From Paenibacillus polygoni (lineage in GTDB: Bacteria > Bacillota > Bacilli > Paenibacillales > Paenibacillaceae), in the NCBI RefSeq assembly GCF_030263935.1, contig NZ_CP127162.1, forward strand, positions 3,047,501-3,111,500: 64,000 nucleotides of DNA, in the 5' to 3' direction. A program made the position numbers and the translations under genes. The stretch's first letter is position 1. Every line of letters starts with the position of its first letter. The notes beneath the pieces were generated by a model, which saw only the letters and a program-made list of their open reading frames with translations, searched no databases and was not told where the DNA came from. Positions 33,263 through 41,999 of the stretch are shown here, piece after piece.

Positions 33263-33375
33263 CAAAAATGCGGTTTATTAAAAAAGCTAGTCTCTGCTCT
33301 TTATGAAGTGAGATACAAGCGAACTGTCTACCAGATAGTTTTCTACGATTTTTAACAACCGTACGGGGTGAATAT

Positions 33376-33837
33376 ATGAAGAAACGATCATTTTTTTTAG
33401 TAGTGATCTGTTTTGCTCTAGTCGCTGCAGGTTGCAGTAAATCAGCTGGAACTAAACTTTATCTTATTCCAGAAGGCTATGTTGGGTGGGTCCATATTAT
33501 ATATGACCAATCAAAGCAGCCAGAGATTAAGAAGGATGAGGGCACATCTATTTTCCCCATTGGGAAAGACGGTATCCTAAAGGTATCTAACAAAGATGCG
33601 GTCTATGGTACTTCGATTAATAAGTATTTTTATGTAGACGCAAAAGGTAATAAGGTAAGGGAAATAGATTATTTAGAAGAAATCCACAATCAAAATGTGG
33701 GAAATGCCCAAATTGGAGAAGGGAACCAGGTGGTTAAAACTCTTCCTACGGTTGAATCCTTTTTTGTAGGCGATAAGAGTTTGATGAAGAATGATGAGGA
33801 TGTTTATCCTGAAGATGAAATGGAGCAAACAAAGTAA
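33376..33837 (+). CDS. Lipoprotein, DUF6843-like
   Basis: A 153-residue secreted lipoprotein. The signal peptide ends in the lipobox VAAGC at residues 16-20. The mature part begins TKLYLIPEGYVGWVHIIYDQ, a block common to small Bacillales lipoproteins of this kind, and ends in an acidic tail (DEDVYPEDEMEQ). No enzyme motif is visible. It follows spo0M by 113 bases and may share its transcript. A hairpin follows. Confidence 0.7.
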   Translation: MKKRSFFLVVICFALVAAGCSKSAGTKLYLIPEGYVGWVHIIYDQSKQPEIKKDEGTSIFPIGKDGILKVSNKDAVYGTSINKYFYVDAKGNKVREIDYLEEIHNQNVGNAQIGEGNQVVKTLPTVESFFVGDKSLMKNDEDVYPEDEMEQTK

Positions 33838-33867
33838 TGTTTGTGTTTAAAAATATCAGCTTTAAAT

Positions 33868-33906
33868 AGAACAAGAGCAGCGGTTACATACCGACTGCTC
33901 TTGCTC
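33868..33906 (+). terminator. Hairpin terminator after the lipoprotein gene
   Basis: CAAGAGCAG pairs with CTGCTCTTG around a 14-base loop, followed by CTCTATTT. Confidence 0.6.
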
Positions 33907-33993
33907 TATTTAATAAGCTGTGCTGTTTAGCAAGCGAAAAAAAGGGTGTTACCATTAACAATTCTCGTCTGATATCTCTATTGGTATTACATG

Positions 33994-34977
33994 TTATAGC
34001 TTCAAGAGAACGGCTGCTGACGTTACACCTGCACCAACGGACCACATGACAATGTGATCACCGGTAGTAACATCCCCATCTTCTATCGCATGATGTAATG
34101 CAATAAAGGGGCTTGTCGTCCCTGTATAACCGTACTGATTACCTATGTATTTAAATTTCTTCATATCTTCTTGAAGATCTTTCGCAATGTTCTCTATTAC
34201 ACTGATACTCAGCTGAGATACAAAGTAGCCTGATATATCTTCACTTTTAATTTCGTGATCCACTAACAGTGTCGAAATAATAGATTTCACTTCTGGATAG
34301 GCAACTTCGACACCATAATCTGCTTTTACAAAAACTTTATTGTCACCTTGATCACGTACTGCTTTCTTTAGCCCTTCTGCAGGAAATTTAAGATCCATCG
34401 CGTTCGATGAGTCTGTGAAGTATTCAGAGTCCATGAACCCAACACTGTCATCCTCTACTCTTTCCAAAATTACAGCGCAGGCAGCATCACCAGCAACCCC
34501 TTCGTAGATGAAGTCACTGTCGCGATAATAGTGTCCCAGTGTTTCCGATCCAATAAGCAGGGCATACTTAATTTTCTGATTACTTATCATAGTTCTGCAT
34601 ACTTGGTCATAGGCTACGACCATACCAACACAATTTGTGTTCTGATCATAGATGATACATTTGTTTTTCCCTTCAATCGCTTGATGGACCAAAGCAGCAT
34701 CCGTTGGCAATTGATATTCATGAGTACCCGAAGAAACGACAATCATGTCTACATCGCTCCCCGCGATCCCTGACTCTGCTAACACTTTTTGCGCTGCCTT
34801 TATAGCCAAAGTGAGCGTATTCTCATGTTCATCCGCCTTATATCTACGCTCTTTACCTACTGCTTCCCAGGCCCCCACAAGTTTATGTCCATTTTCTATA
34901 CCCTCTACTAGATCCTGATTGGAATAGGATTTCTCAGGATGGTATACCGATATTTTCTTTATCTTTACAGTAGCCAC
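33994..34977 (-). CDS. KAS III-like (FabH-family) protein with altered active site
   Basis: A 327-residue thiolase-fold protein related to beta-ketoacyl-ACP synthase III. The nucleophile Cys is kept (QNTNCVGMVVAY). The usual catalytic His is replaced by Gln (FVSQLSISVIE where FabH has a PHQAN block), and the usual Asn by Tyr (YGYTGTTSP where FabH has YGNTSAAS). Loss of both argues against decarboxylative condensation and for acyl transfer, hydrolysis or binding. The start is the GTG at 34977 in TAGTG, overlapping the upstream stop by one base with AAGGGTGG upstream; the in-frame GTG at 34989 lies inside that ribosome site. Confidence 0.75.
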   Translation of the reverse strand: MATVKIKKISVYHPEKSYSNQDLVEGIENGHKLVGAWEAVGKERRYKADEHENTLTLAIKAAQKVLAESGIAGSDVDMIVVSSGTHEYQLPTDAALVHQAIEGKNKCIIYDQNTNCVGMVVAYDQVCRTMISNQKIKYALLIGSETLGHYYRDSDFIYEGVAGDAACAVILERVEDDSVGFMDSEYFTDSSNAMDLKFPAEGLKKAVRDQGDNKVFVKADYGVEVAYPEVKSIISTLLVDHEIKSEDISGYFVSQLSISVIENIAKDLQEDMKKFKYIGNQYGYTGTTSPFIALHHAIEDGDVTTGDHIVMWSVGAGVTSAAVLLKL

Positions 34978-35360
34978 TATATATTCCACCCTTCTTGTCT
35001 AAGAAGGATTTTAGCTTCGTCTTCGGTCTTCAAGAATTGGACATTGCAATCCGGGACTTTTTTAGCAATCCTCTTCAGCTGAATTCCCGCAGATACAAAT
35101 TCAGGTTCAATAATGATTACCGTTTTAAAGCGGCGATAGAAGCCGTATGCATATTCAAGGATTGGAAGAATTTCCGGTTTGAAGGTTTTTAATTTCGTTG
35201 CATCAATGACGAGTGCATAATCTTGAACAGGAATAGAATCTAGGTGCTTCTCAAACTCAAGCGTTTGTTGATTTGTAGATTCTGCTTCATAAAAACCATT
35301 CATTTCATTCCATATTACATTTTTCACTGTTTGTGTGTTAAACTTTGTTTCTTCTTTCAT
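34977..35360 (-). CDS. STAS/SpoIIAA-like domain protein
   Basis: A 127-residue cytoplasmic protein with the alternating helix-strand layout of SpoIIAA/STAS-like proteins: YALVIDATKLKTFKPEILPI at the centre and a C-terminal CNVQFLKTEDEAKILL helix. No phospho-Ser in the anti-sigma-antagonist context (DSSG-like) is evident. It is the first gene of a two-gene unit with the KAS III-like protein; TAGTG overlap implies fixed output ratio. GGGAGG precedes the ATG. Three ACTAGT-like repeats lie 60-90 bases upstream. Confidence 0.65.
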   Translation of the reverse strand: MKEETKFNTQTVKNVIWNEMNGFYEAESTNQQTLEFEKHLDSIPVQDYALVIDATKLKTFKPEILPILEYAYGFYRRFKTVIIIEPEFVSAGIQLKRIAKKVPDCNVQFLKTEDEAKILLRQEGWNI

Positions 35361-35417
35361 TTCTCGTGTTGCCTCCCAAAAATTCTGTATAGTTTCATCT
35401 TGTAAGCTTACTTAACA

Positions 35418-35453
35418 GACTAGTTCTAAAAAAGCGGACTAGTCATACTAGAC
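35418..35453. repeat. Repeated ACTAGT motifs upstream of the STAS-like gene
   Basis: GACTAGT occurs at 35418-35424 and 35437-35443, and TACTAGAC at 35446-35453, within the likely promoter region. The palindromic ACTAGT cores are 19 and 10 bases apart. They may be an operator array; no known regulator was recognised. Confidence 0.45.
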
Positions 35454-35526
35454 TTTTCTTCCTATGTATATATCGGTTATCTACTATAAAATTGTTACTC
35501 TATATCTAATGTCGATGAGTTTTGAT

Positions 35527-35567
35527 ATAAAAGTAGACAAACCCAGTTCACGACCGAGTTTGTCTAC
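35527..35567 (-). terminator. Terminator after the DUF1648/DUF5808 gene
   Basis: GTAGACAAAC and GTTTGTCTAC are exact reverse complements. On the minus strand the hairpin is followed by TTTTAT. Confidence 0.65.
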
Positions 35568-35641
35568 AGAATTTGAAACTACCTTCTATTTATGAAGAGT
35601 TACTATTTTTTGACGAATGAAACACTCATAAAATAACTTAT

Positions 35642-36745
35642 TTATAATAAGACACTTACAAGCACGACCGACCCAATGATCCCAACAAGAATAATCCAGG
35701 CCAAGGGTCTTGCATGATTAATCGTCCATCCATACCCCATTCTCTTTTCTACAAACAAGGAAGGATCCTGAGGGTTAAAATAAAACATTCCGAGCTTCCA
35801 GTTCTGATCATCATCACGAGGTGGTTTGGTAGAAGGTGCCACAGGCGATTTGACTCTGCTTCCTCCCTGACCTGTCGTGACATATAAAATACCTGTACCG
35901 ACTAAGATTAGAACAACGACGGAAATGCAGACAGCAGCTAATATGACCGGATCTACTGGATATAACATTTGGAGCTGCATAAAGCTAAACAGCAAAATAA
36001 TCATCAGGGAAGCAAATAAATTAAAGACCGAATTCCGAAGCCGAAAGATCCGATTTTTCTCCAAAGACGCTTCTGGGTGCTCTGTATCTACCTGTTGTTT
36101 ACTACGGTAAATAACCGTATTAATGAACATAAACAGCAGGGTCATCATGATCTGCATAACAACTGGCATAAATACAGTACCGATCGACTTGTCTTTAATC
36201 GTTGTCGGATTTCCTTGGAAATCATATTGCGTCACAATTTTGTCAGGAAACAGATCGTAATTCATCAGTGTGAAAATAAAAGTGGCGATAATCAGAACCG
36301 CATGAATCAAATACCACTTTTTAGAAATCACCAGTTTCTGCTTACGGAAATTCATATCAATCGTTAACTTCACTTGAGGCATGATCATATCCGTTAACCG
36401 TTCCGCTTTATATTTCTTCATTGTCTTATGAAAGTAAATCATGGTTAAAAACTGTGTCACAATACTTAGGAGCACATAGATCATAATCCACATGGCCGAA
36501 ACGTTAGCAGAATCCGAATTCCTAACCGACATTGCCAGGGCAATTACCGCAAGAATAGCTTGGATTATAAAGTTGCTAGCCGCATACCTTTTACGCATCC
36601 TTTTCAAATCCGCACTGTGGAACACTTCTTCACTTACCGTAATCCCAAAACTTTCGGTCTGTCTTGTAAAGTAAGGAATGAATGAGGTAAGAACGACCAT
36701 CGGTAAAAACAACGTAATCAGAAGGACAAAATAAATTTCAGGCAT
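35642..36745 (-). CDS. DUF1648/DUF5808 membrane protein
   Basis: A 367-residue membrane protein with about seven helices. A DUF1648-type block, LMNYDLFPDKIVTQYDFQGN, lies in the middle, as in SdpI-family immunity proteins. The C-terminus has the DUF5808 block WKLGMFYFNPQDPSLFVEKR and then a last helix. The ATG at 36745 is chosen because AAAGGAG is eight bases upstream; a GTG at 36754 lies over that site. It follows the GntR repressor gene by five bases. An immunity or envelope-stress role is inferred from SdpI relatives. Confidence 0.8.
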   Translation of the reverse strand: MPEIYFVLLITLFLPMVVLTSFIPYFTRQTESFGITVSEEVFHSADLKRMRKRYAASNFIIQAILAVIALAMSVRNSDSANVSAMWIMIYVLLSIVTQFLTMIYFHKTMKKYKAERLTDMIMPQVKLTIDMNFRKQKLVISKKWYLIHAVLIIATFIFTLMNYDLFPDKIVTQYDFQGNPTTIKDKSIGTVFMPVVMQIMMTLLFMFINTVIYRSKQQVDTEHPEASLEKNRIFRLRNSVFNLFASLMIILLFSFMQLQMLYPVDPVILAAVCISVVVLILVGTGILYVTTGQGGSRVKSPVAPSTKPPRDDDQNWKLGMFYFNPQDPSLFVEKRMGYGWTINHARPLAWIILVGIIGSVVLVSVLL

Positions 36746-36750
36746 GCCTA

Positions 36751-37161
36751 TCACTCCTTTTTATGATCTGCTTTATTCGTAGGCGGCTCAATCTCTCGGT
36801 ATATTCGCTCTAGCATTTCCTTCATTTCCGTTAGGCTAACCCCTCTTAAAATTGCCTCAGCAATCAGTGGTCTAATCTGTGCATTTTGTTTATCACTGAA
36901 TTCCTGATTGACCTCAGGCATACCGTTTGGATTCACAACGACCCCTTTCTGGCGATGAATATGGATGTAATCCTCTTGCTTGAGAAGCTGATAAGCTTTA
37001 TTTACGGTATGCAGATTAATGCCGATATCTGATGCCAGGCTCCGTACGGAAGGTAACGCTTCCCCCGGCTTTAGACTGCCGCTGGCGATTCCTTCGATAA
37101 TCTGATTCGTCAGCTGTGTATAGATCGGTATATCTGATTGCATATCAAGTTCAATGATCAT
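36751..37161 (-). CDS. GntR-family regulator (YtrA subfamily)
   Basis: A 136-residue short GntR repressor of the YtrA type. The winged helix is at residues 10-75 (IPIYTQLTNQIIEGIASG, LPSVRSLASDIGINLHTVNKA) and is followed by a short dimer helix pair. Such regulators usually control their own operon with linked membrane or ABC genes, as here with the DUF1648 protein. GGAGGTG precedes the ATG. The 14-bp palindrome at 37202-37236 is the likely autoregulatory operator. Confidence 0.9.
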   Translation of the reverse strand: MIIELDMQSDIPIYTQLTNQIIEGIASGSLKPGEALPSVRSLASDIGINLHTVNKAYQLLKQEDYIHIHRQKGVVVNPNGMPEVNQEFSDKQNAQIRPLIAEAILRGVSLTEMKEMLERIYREIEPPTNKADHKKE

Positions 37162-37201
37162 GAATGATTCGCACCTCCATTTCTCATGATGTATCTAATT
37201 T

Positions 37202-37250
37202 GTGTATCTGTTATATTTGTAGTATAACAGATACACAATATATTTGTAAA
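37202..37250 (-). promoter_or_regulatory. Promoter and palindromic operator of the GntR operon
   Basis: GTGTATCTGTTATA (37202-37215) and TATAACAGATACAC (37223-37236) are exact reverse complements, seven bases apart. On the minus strand a -10 TATACT (37221-37226) lies inside the palindrome and a -35 TTTACA (37245-37250) lies 18 bases upstream. Repressor binding would cover the -10. The rest of the 357-base gap up to 37518 holds only the terminator below. Confidence 0.75.
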
Positions 37251-37308
37251 TAAACAAACAATGATTCAAGTTGTGAGAGAATTGATGATGTTATCTCTTT
37301 TCGCACAA

Positions 37309-37352
37309 CAAAAAAACGCCGGATCAGCCTAACGGCTTCCAGCGCTTTTTAT
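37309..37352 (-). terminator. Terminator after the DUF1835 genes
   Basis: On the minus strand an imperfect GCGCTGGAAGCC / GGCTGATCCGGCG hairpin with loop GTTA is followed by seven T. It lies 170 bases past the last DUF1835 stop. Confidence 0.55.
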
Positions 37353-37518
37353 TTTTTATATAGGTAAGATTTCGCCAGCTACCATCTCATCCCGAGGATG
37401 GAAGAAGGAATGGAGCTCACGATACAACAAGCACAACAACCTGTCCTGCATTCCATTAAGTCATTATCACCTCATTAAATGAAGCTTACACCAATACAAG
37501 TGTATTCAAACGTGAGCG

Positions 37519-38373
37519 TTAAATTACATCCTCCATTTCCCATTTCACACGATACCGATGAAGCTGACCTGGGGCTCCTTTAAAAAGAAGCTGTTTCTCT
37601 TGAATAAGTGAACGCAGGCGATACTCTAAAAAATCTTTGCGAAGTGAGTAACCTTCTCTTTTTCTTACGACTTCACTTACTACTTTAGAAGCAGGTACAT
37701 ACTGATCTGGATATAAAGAAGACTGCTCTATGATTACATTCCGCAGATCTTGATCCAGTGCATCCTCTGCACATAATTTTACATGATCATTCTCCCATAT
37801 CCGAAAAAGGGCAGGATCGTTTGAAATCTGCTCCCAGTCTAATACAAATTCATCTATTTCTTCTTGTGTAAGTAAGTTGAATTCATCCATTTTATGTAGA
37901 AACGGAATATACTCCGAAGCTTTCAGTTGTGACAAATTTACGGGATTCGTATGAACATTACCTACCATGTTAGAATCCTTCTGGATTGGATTCACAAGCT
38001 TCATATTCATTTTCCGATCCCTAAGGAGCGAAAGTACAAACCTAACACCGATTTGATCGTGTGCATGATTTCCATGCCATAGAGTTACATTCGTATCCTC
38101 TGACAAGGATTGAATCGTCTCTACCACTCTTCCCGTTTGATGTTCTGGGTTGTAGGTATATAATGGCTCATAATTAGATAACCGAGCGGATAGCCAGCGA
38201 GTCCGTGTCTTCTCTCCCTCTTCAAGATGAAGCTGCTTTAGCGGTCCAAAAGCAAACCAGTCATTAAATGAAATCACTTTATGGTTATGCCTTATCTCTG
38301 CCTTGTGAAGAGCCGCTTTCAATATTCCTTGTTCTTCCATCCCGAACATGATATGTACATGCTGATTGGTCAA
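37519..38373 (-). CDS. DUF1835/DUF3658 domain protein (second paralogue)
   Basis: A 284-residue cytoplasmic protein. DUF1835 spans about residues 5-125, with VHIMFGMEEQGILKAAL, FNDWFAFGPLKQL and LWHGNHAHDQIGVRFVLSLL; a DUF3658-like part follows in the C-terminal half (EYIPFLHKM to RYRVKWEME). It is a paralogue of the upstream gene; both share the W-GN-AH-QI block. The start is TTG with GAGGTGG seven bases upstream. These proteins are common in Bacilli and have no known activity. Confidence 0.82.
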   Translation of the reverse strand: MTNQHVHIMFGMEEQGILKAALHKAEIRHNHKVISFNDWFAFGPLKQLHLEEGEKTRTRWLSARLSNYEPLYTYNPEHQTGRVVETIQSLSEDTNVTLWHGNHAHDQIGVRFVLSLLRDRKMNMKLVNPIQKDSNMVGNVHTNPVNLSQLKASEYIPFLHKMDEFNLLTQEEIDEFVLDWEQISNDPALFRIWENDHVKLCAEDALDQDLRNVIIEQSSLYPDQYVPASKVVSEVVRKREGYSLRKDFLEYRLRSLIQEKQLLFKGAPGQLHRYRVKWEMEDVI

Positions 38374-38396
38374 GGGCTGTCCACCTCTTTTTCAAT

Positions 38397-39527
38397 TCAT
38401 TTTGTCGGTTTGATATAAAAGCGATAGAGAGCAGTAGGTGCTCCTATAAAATCGAGTCTTCTCTTACCAATGAGTTCCCTTATTCGGTATTCAAAGAACC
38501 TATCATCCATGAGTTCAGGATTACGTTTCATAAAGATTCCTGCAATATATCCTGCTTTAATGTAGTCCCCTTTCTTGTCGTCTTCATCGATAGTCTCTAT
38601 ACTGTTATAAATCTCATTAATTACACTCATGATTCGTTCATCATAAGCATCGATAGGGAGAAACTGAAATTCGCCCTGCCGCCAGATCCGAAGGTTCTCT
38701 TCTCTTCTTGAAAGATAAAGCCATTCTCTAGCATATTCTTTTTTCTCTTCATCTGATAGCAAATAAGGACGCTCATCAAGAATAAGTGGTACTACGTTAG
38801 TGGTGTCCAACTGTCCGAATGCCACGAGCGGGAGTTCTTCTCCTTCTGCAGAACTCTTTCCTTTCCCATTTCCGCTTTCTACCATATGAAACGAATCTAC
38901 CGCATTGATTACTCTTACTTCTGCCTGTACGTCTCGCAGGATATAGAGCATGAGTCTTAGAAAAATCTGCTCATGAGCCGTATTTCCAATCCAGATCACA
39001 ATTACTTTATCCGCAGGAATTTGCTCCAGAACAGGCTGAATGGAAGAAATATAATTATGGCGGTGGAAAAGAAAATACTCGTGACCCAGCTCGTTTGTTA
39101 GCCACATCATTCTTTTCATTTCCTCTTGACGTCCCATGAGATCCGAGAGAGGTCCAATCGCGAGATTATCTTCTATACTAAACACCACATAGTTCCGTGG
39201 CCCCCCTGCTTTTGATAAAGAAACTTTGAGCAAACCTTCAGCTGATGAGCTCGGGGCCATATGAATATACTTTGAAGCCCCTGCTTCTGAGAAAGAACGA
39301 ACCTGCGACTTTACAAGCGCGTCACTCCACTCACTAGTTATTTTCTCAGCAAGCATCATACCGTGAGTTCCATCTTCTTCTTGCTCTGTTTTACACGCTT
39401 GCAATACATACCCTACAAACTCCTCTAGTTCATAGGGCTTCATTAATCCAACCTCTCTTGCAAATTGATCCTTAACTCTACTCTCCCCCTTTTCGTACAG
39501 AGATCTAAGTAAATCTCTAACAGGCAT
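38397..39527 (-). CDS. DUF1835/DUF3658 domain protein (first paralogue, N-terminally extended)
   Basis: A 376-residue paralogue of the gene 24 bases downstream, with about 70 extra N-terminal residues. The DUF1835 part has YIHMAPSSSAEGLLKVSL, SIEDNLAIGPLSDL and WIGNTAHEQIFLRLMLYIL; the DUF3658-like C-terminus ends IGAPTALYRFYIKPTK. The ATG at 39527 has no clear ribosome site, while an ATG at 39443 is preceded by AGAGGTTGG, so the true protein may be 348 residues. The two genes probably arose by tandem duplication. Confidence 0.78.
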   Translation of the reverse strand: MPVRDLLRSLYEKGESRVKDQFAREVGLMKPYELEEFVGYVLQACKTEQEEDGTHGMMLAEKITSEWSDALVKSQVRSFSEAGASKYIHMAPSSSAEGLLKVSLSKAGGPRNYVVFSIEDNLAIGPLSDLMGRQEEMKRMMWLTNELGHEYFLFHRHNYISSIQPVLEQIPADKVIVIWIGNTAHEQIFLRLMLYILRDVQAEVRVINAVDSFHMVESGNGKGKSSAEGEELPLVAFGQLDTTNVVPLILDERPYLLSDEEKKEYAREWLYLSRREENLRIWRQGEFQFLPIDAYDERIMSVINEIYNSIETIDEDDKKGDYIKAGYIAGIFMKRNPELMDDRFFEYRIRELIGKRRLDFIGAPTALYRFYIKPTK

Positions 39528-39602
39528 TACGTTATTATCTATTATAGATATGCTATAGATGCTTCTTTTTCCTTCTTCATGAGCAAAAAAGCCTGGATTT
39601 AA

Positions 39603-40529
39603 TCAAATTACAGCTGCCCTCTTCCATAGGAGCGTTTTCTTTTCTGTAGAGAGTTCTGCTTCGAGACCCAGTGGAATTGCAATATTTGGGGAACAATGTC
39701 CAATATCAAAACCTGCCAGCGCAGGCCGATTTGCTTTTTTCAAGTAGTGATCTATGACTTCCTCACAAGTAAATGATGATTGATCCGTATTTGGCACACA
39801 CGCATGAAAATTCCCTACAATAATGCCTGAAGCCTCCGTCAGTTTTCCAGCTTGCAGTAATTGTCTCAGCATTCGGTCTATTCGGTAAGGTTCTTCCCTA
39901 ATCTCTTCGATGAGCAGAAGTTTGTTCCGCGTATCCATTTCATAAGGTGTACCGAGACTCGATACGATGAGTGATAAGTTCCCGCCCACAACGGCACCGC
40001 TTGCTGTCCCCTCCACAATGGAAGTCAGTGTAGAAATCTCTTCCGTATACCCCATCACTATAGGCGAGAACAGCTGCTGAAATCCTGCTAGGGTAAGAGG
40101 ATGCAGCGAACGATTGTTTAAGGATGACAGCATCGGACCATGAAAAGTAATGAGCCCCGTATTCTTATATATCGCTTGATGTAAAAAAGTGATGTCACTG
40201 AACCCCCAGAAAATTTTCGGGTTGCGCTTAATACAATCATAATCAAGCAAATCCGCAATTCGGGCTGTCCCGTACCCCCCGCGGGCACATATAATGGCCT
40301 TGATCTCTGGATTCTGAAACATATCGTTTAATTCTCTAGCCCTTTCTTCATCCGTCCCTGCTAAGTAACCATACTCACGAAATAGGCTTTGACCGATCTC
40401 CACTCTTAGACCCATTTGTGTAAAATATTCTGTACTCCTTAGCATTTCTACTGGATCTGCATAACTGGCTAGTGCGGTAATTCCTATCAGATCTCCAGGA
40501 TTAAGTCTCGCTGGATAGATGATATCCAT
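39603..40529 (-). CDS. LD-carboxypeptidase family protein (peptidase S66)
   Basis: A 308-residue cytoplasmic serine peptidase of the S66 family (LdcA/MccF), which trims muropeptides or peptide-nucleotide conjugates. The nucleophile Ser is in KIFWGFSDITFLHQAIY; ICARGGYGTARI is the conserved N-terminal block; the Glu and His of the triad are in the C-terminal half (LLLIEEIREEPYRID, DIGHCSPNIAIPLG). Start at 40529 is preceded by GGGTGAGG. It may be a peptidoglycan-recycling or immunity-type enzyme; MccF-like function would need a test. Confidence 0.85.
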   Translation of the reverse strand: MDIIYPARLNPGDLIGITALASYADPVEMLRSTEYFTQMGLRVEIGQSLFREYGYLAGTDEERARELNDMFQNPEIKAIICARGGYGTARIADLLDYDCIKRNPKIFWGFSDITFLHQAIYKNTGLITFHGPMLSSLNNRSLHPLTLAGFQQLFSPIVMGYTEEISTLTSIVEGTASGAVVGGNLSLIVSSLGTPYEMDTRNKLLLIEEIREEPYRIDRMLRQLLQAGKLTEASGIIVGNFHACVPNTDQSSFTCEEVIDHYLKKANRPALAGFDIGHCSPNIAIPLGLEAELSTEKKTLLWKRAAVI

Positions 40530-40602
40530 ATTCCTCACCCTTTCGTAAGCCTTGACTTTCCTTCTCTTCCAGTTCTTAATAGAAAAGACAGGAGGATTCT
40601 AC

Positions 40603-41913
40603 ATGACACTTATGCGCAATATCAAAGCAGAGATTACAAGCTGGCCTCGTAATATCCAGCTTTTTTTCCTTGCTAATATTCTTTATCAGATGGGTGGCGG
40701 GATGTTTTCCGTTCTCTATAATTTGTACATTCAAGATCTGGGGTTTGATGTCTCGATGAACGGCAGGGTCATTAGTATTCAGTCTATTGCTACTGCACTC
40801 CTGTTTATTCCCATCGGGCTGTTGGGAGACAAGATGAGCCGCAAACCGATCCTCATTATGGGGGCGTTGTTTAGTGGAATGACATTTATGGGACGCTCTT
40901 TTGTGGAGGGTGATTCCAGTATCCTCTTTCTTGCTGCTTCTTCTGGTATATTTGCTTCCTTCTTTCAAGTTCTAGCTATTCCTTTCCTTGCAGCCAATGT
41001 AACGAAAGACAACAGACTAAGATTGTTCAGTATTCATGCCTCGCTTGTCCTTGCAGCACAAGTCATCGGAAGTCTTGGCGGAGGCATTCTCGCGGATGTA
41101 CTGAAATCAGCAGGAATGAGCAGTATATTAAGCTTGCAGTATGTACTTCTTATTGGCGGAATGGCTACTGTTCTTGGCACGTTACCGTTATTTTTTGTTA
41201 GAGAATCCGCTATACATAATAAGCAGCCTGCCCTACTTCCTAAACAGCTTGATCTTGACTCAGCACCAAAAAAAGAAATACATAATCAAAAATCTTCTGC
41301 TTCTGATTGGAAATTCATCCGTCTGTTTTTCTTTACTCAACTGTTAATCGGAACAGGTTCAGGTCTTGTCGTCCCTTACTTAAACCTTTACTTTACCGAC
41401 AGATTCAATATCAGCCTTAGTCTGATGAGTATCCTGATCTCGCTTGGGCAAATCATGACCATCGTATCGATGATGATTGGTCCTTCGCTCGCAAACAAAG
41501 TCGGACCCGTTAAAGCAGTCGTTATATTCCAAATTCTCTCTCTTCCGTTTCTATTATTCACAGGATACACCTATTCGCTTGTTATGGCGTCCGTGAGTTT
41601 CCTGTTTAGACAAGCTTTAATGAATGCAGCAAATCCTATCTTTTCTTCTCTATTAATTGATCACGTGTCTGAAAAAAGGAGAGGGATTGCTAATTCTCTC
41701 ATGCAGACCGCTTTTATGATCGGATGGGCTACGATGGGACCTGTTCAATCTTATCTTGTGACTACTTTTGGCAGCTATCAAGGATATGCTATTACTTTCA
41801 CGATTACAGGTCTCCTCTATGTGAGCGCTTCTGCTTTCTTCTATCTTATGTTGCGTGATAAGCGTAAATCGATACCGTATAAGGCTTCGTTAAACCAAGG
41901 TGCGGCTGAATAA
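40603..41913 (+). CDS. MFS transporter
   Basis: A 436-residue major facilitator with 12 predicted helices, divergent from the LD-carboxypeptidase gene. Motif A is visible as GLLGDKMSRKPILIMGALF between helices 2 and 3. The start at 40603 has AGGAGG upstream. The central loop near residues 195-225 is long and Lys/Gln-rich. It is closest in look to small DHA1-type drug exporters, but substrate is unknown. Confidence 0.82.
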   Translation: MTLMRNIKAEITSWPRNIQLFFLANILYQMGGGMFSVLYNLYIQDLGFDVSMNGRVISIQSIATALLFIPIGLLGDKMSRKPILIMGALFSGMTFMGRSFVEGDSSILFLAASSGIFASFFQVLAIPFLAANVTKDNRLRLFSIHASLVLAAQVIGSLGGGILADVLKSAGMSSILSLQYVLLIGGMATVLGTLPLFFVRESAIHNKQPALLPKQLDLDSAPKKEIHNQKSSASDWKFIRLFFFTQLLIGTGSGLVVPYLNLYFTDRFNISLSLMSILISLGQIMTIVSMMIGPSLANKVGPVKAVVIFQILSLPFLLFTGYTYSLVMASVSFLFRQALMNAANPIFSSLLIDHVSEKRRGIANSLMQTAFMIGWATMGPVQSYLVTTFGSYQGYAITFTITGLLYVSASAFFYLMLRDKRKSIPYKASLNQGAAE

Positions 41914-41936
41914 AATAAACGAAAACACCAGTATAT

Positions 41937-41992
41937 AAAAAGCAATGGCCAGGACTTCTACCTTTCGAGGAGCCTTGTCATTGCTTTTTCTT
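41937..41992. terminator. Bidirectional terminator between MFS gene and hydrolase gene
   Basis: AAAAAGCAATG pairs with CATTGCTTTTT around a long, partly paired loop; A-tract and T-tract suit both converging genes. Confidence 0.75.
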
Positions 41993-41999
41993 TTATCAT

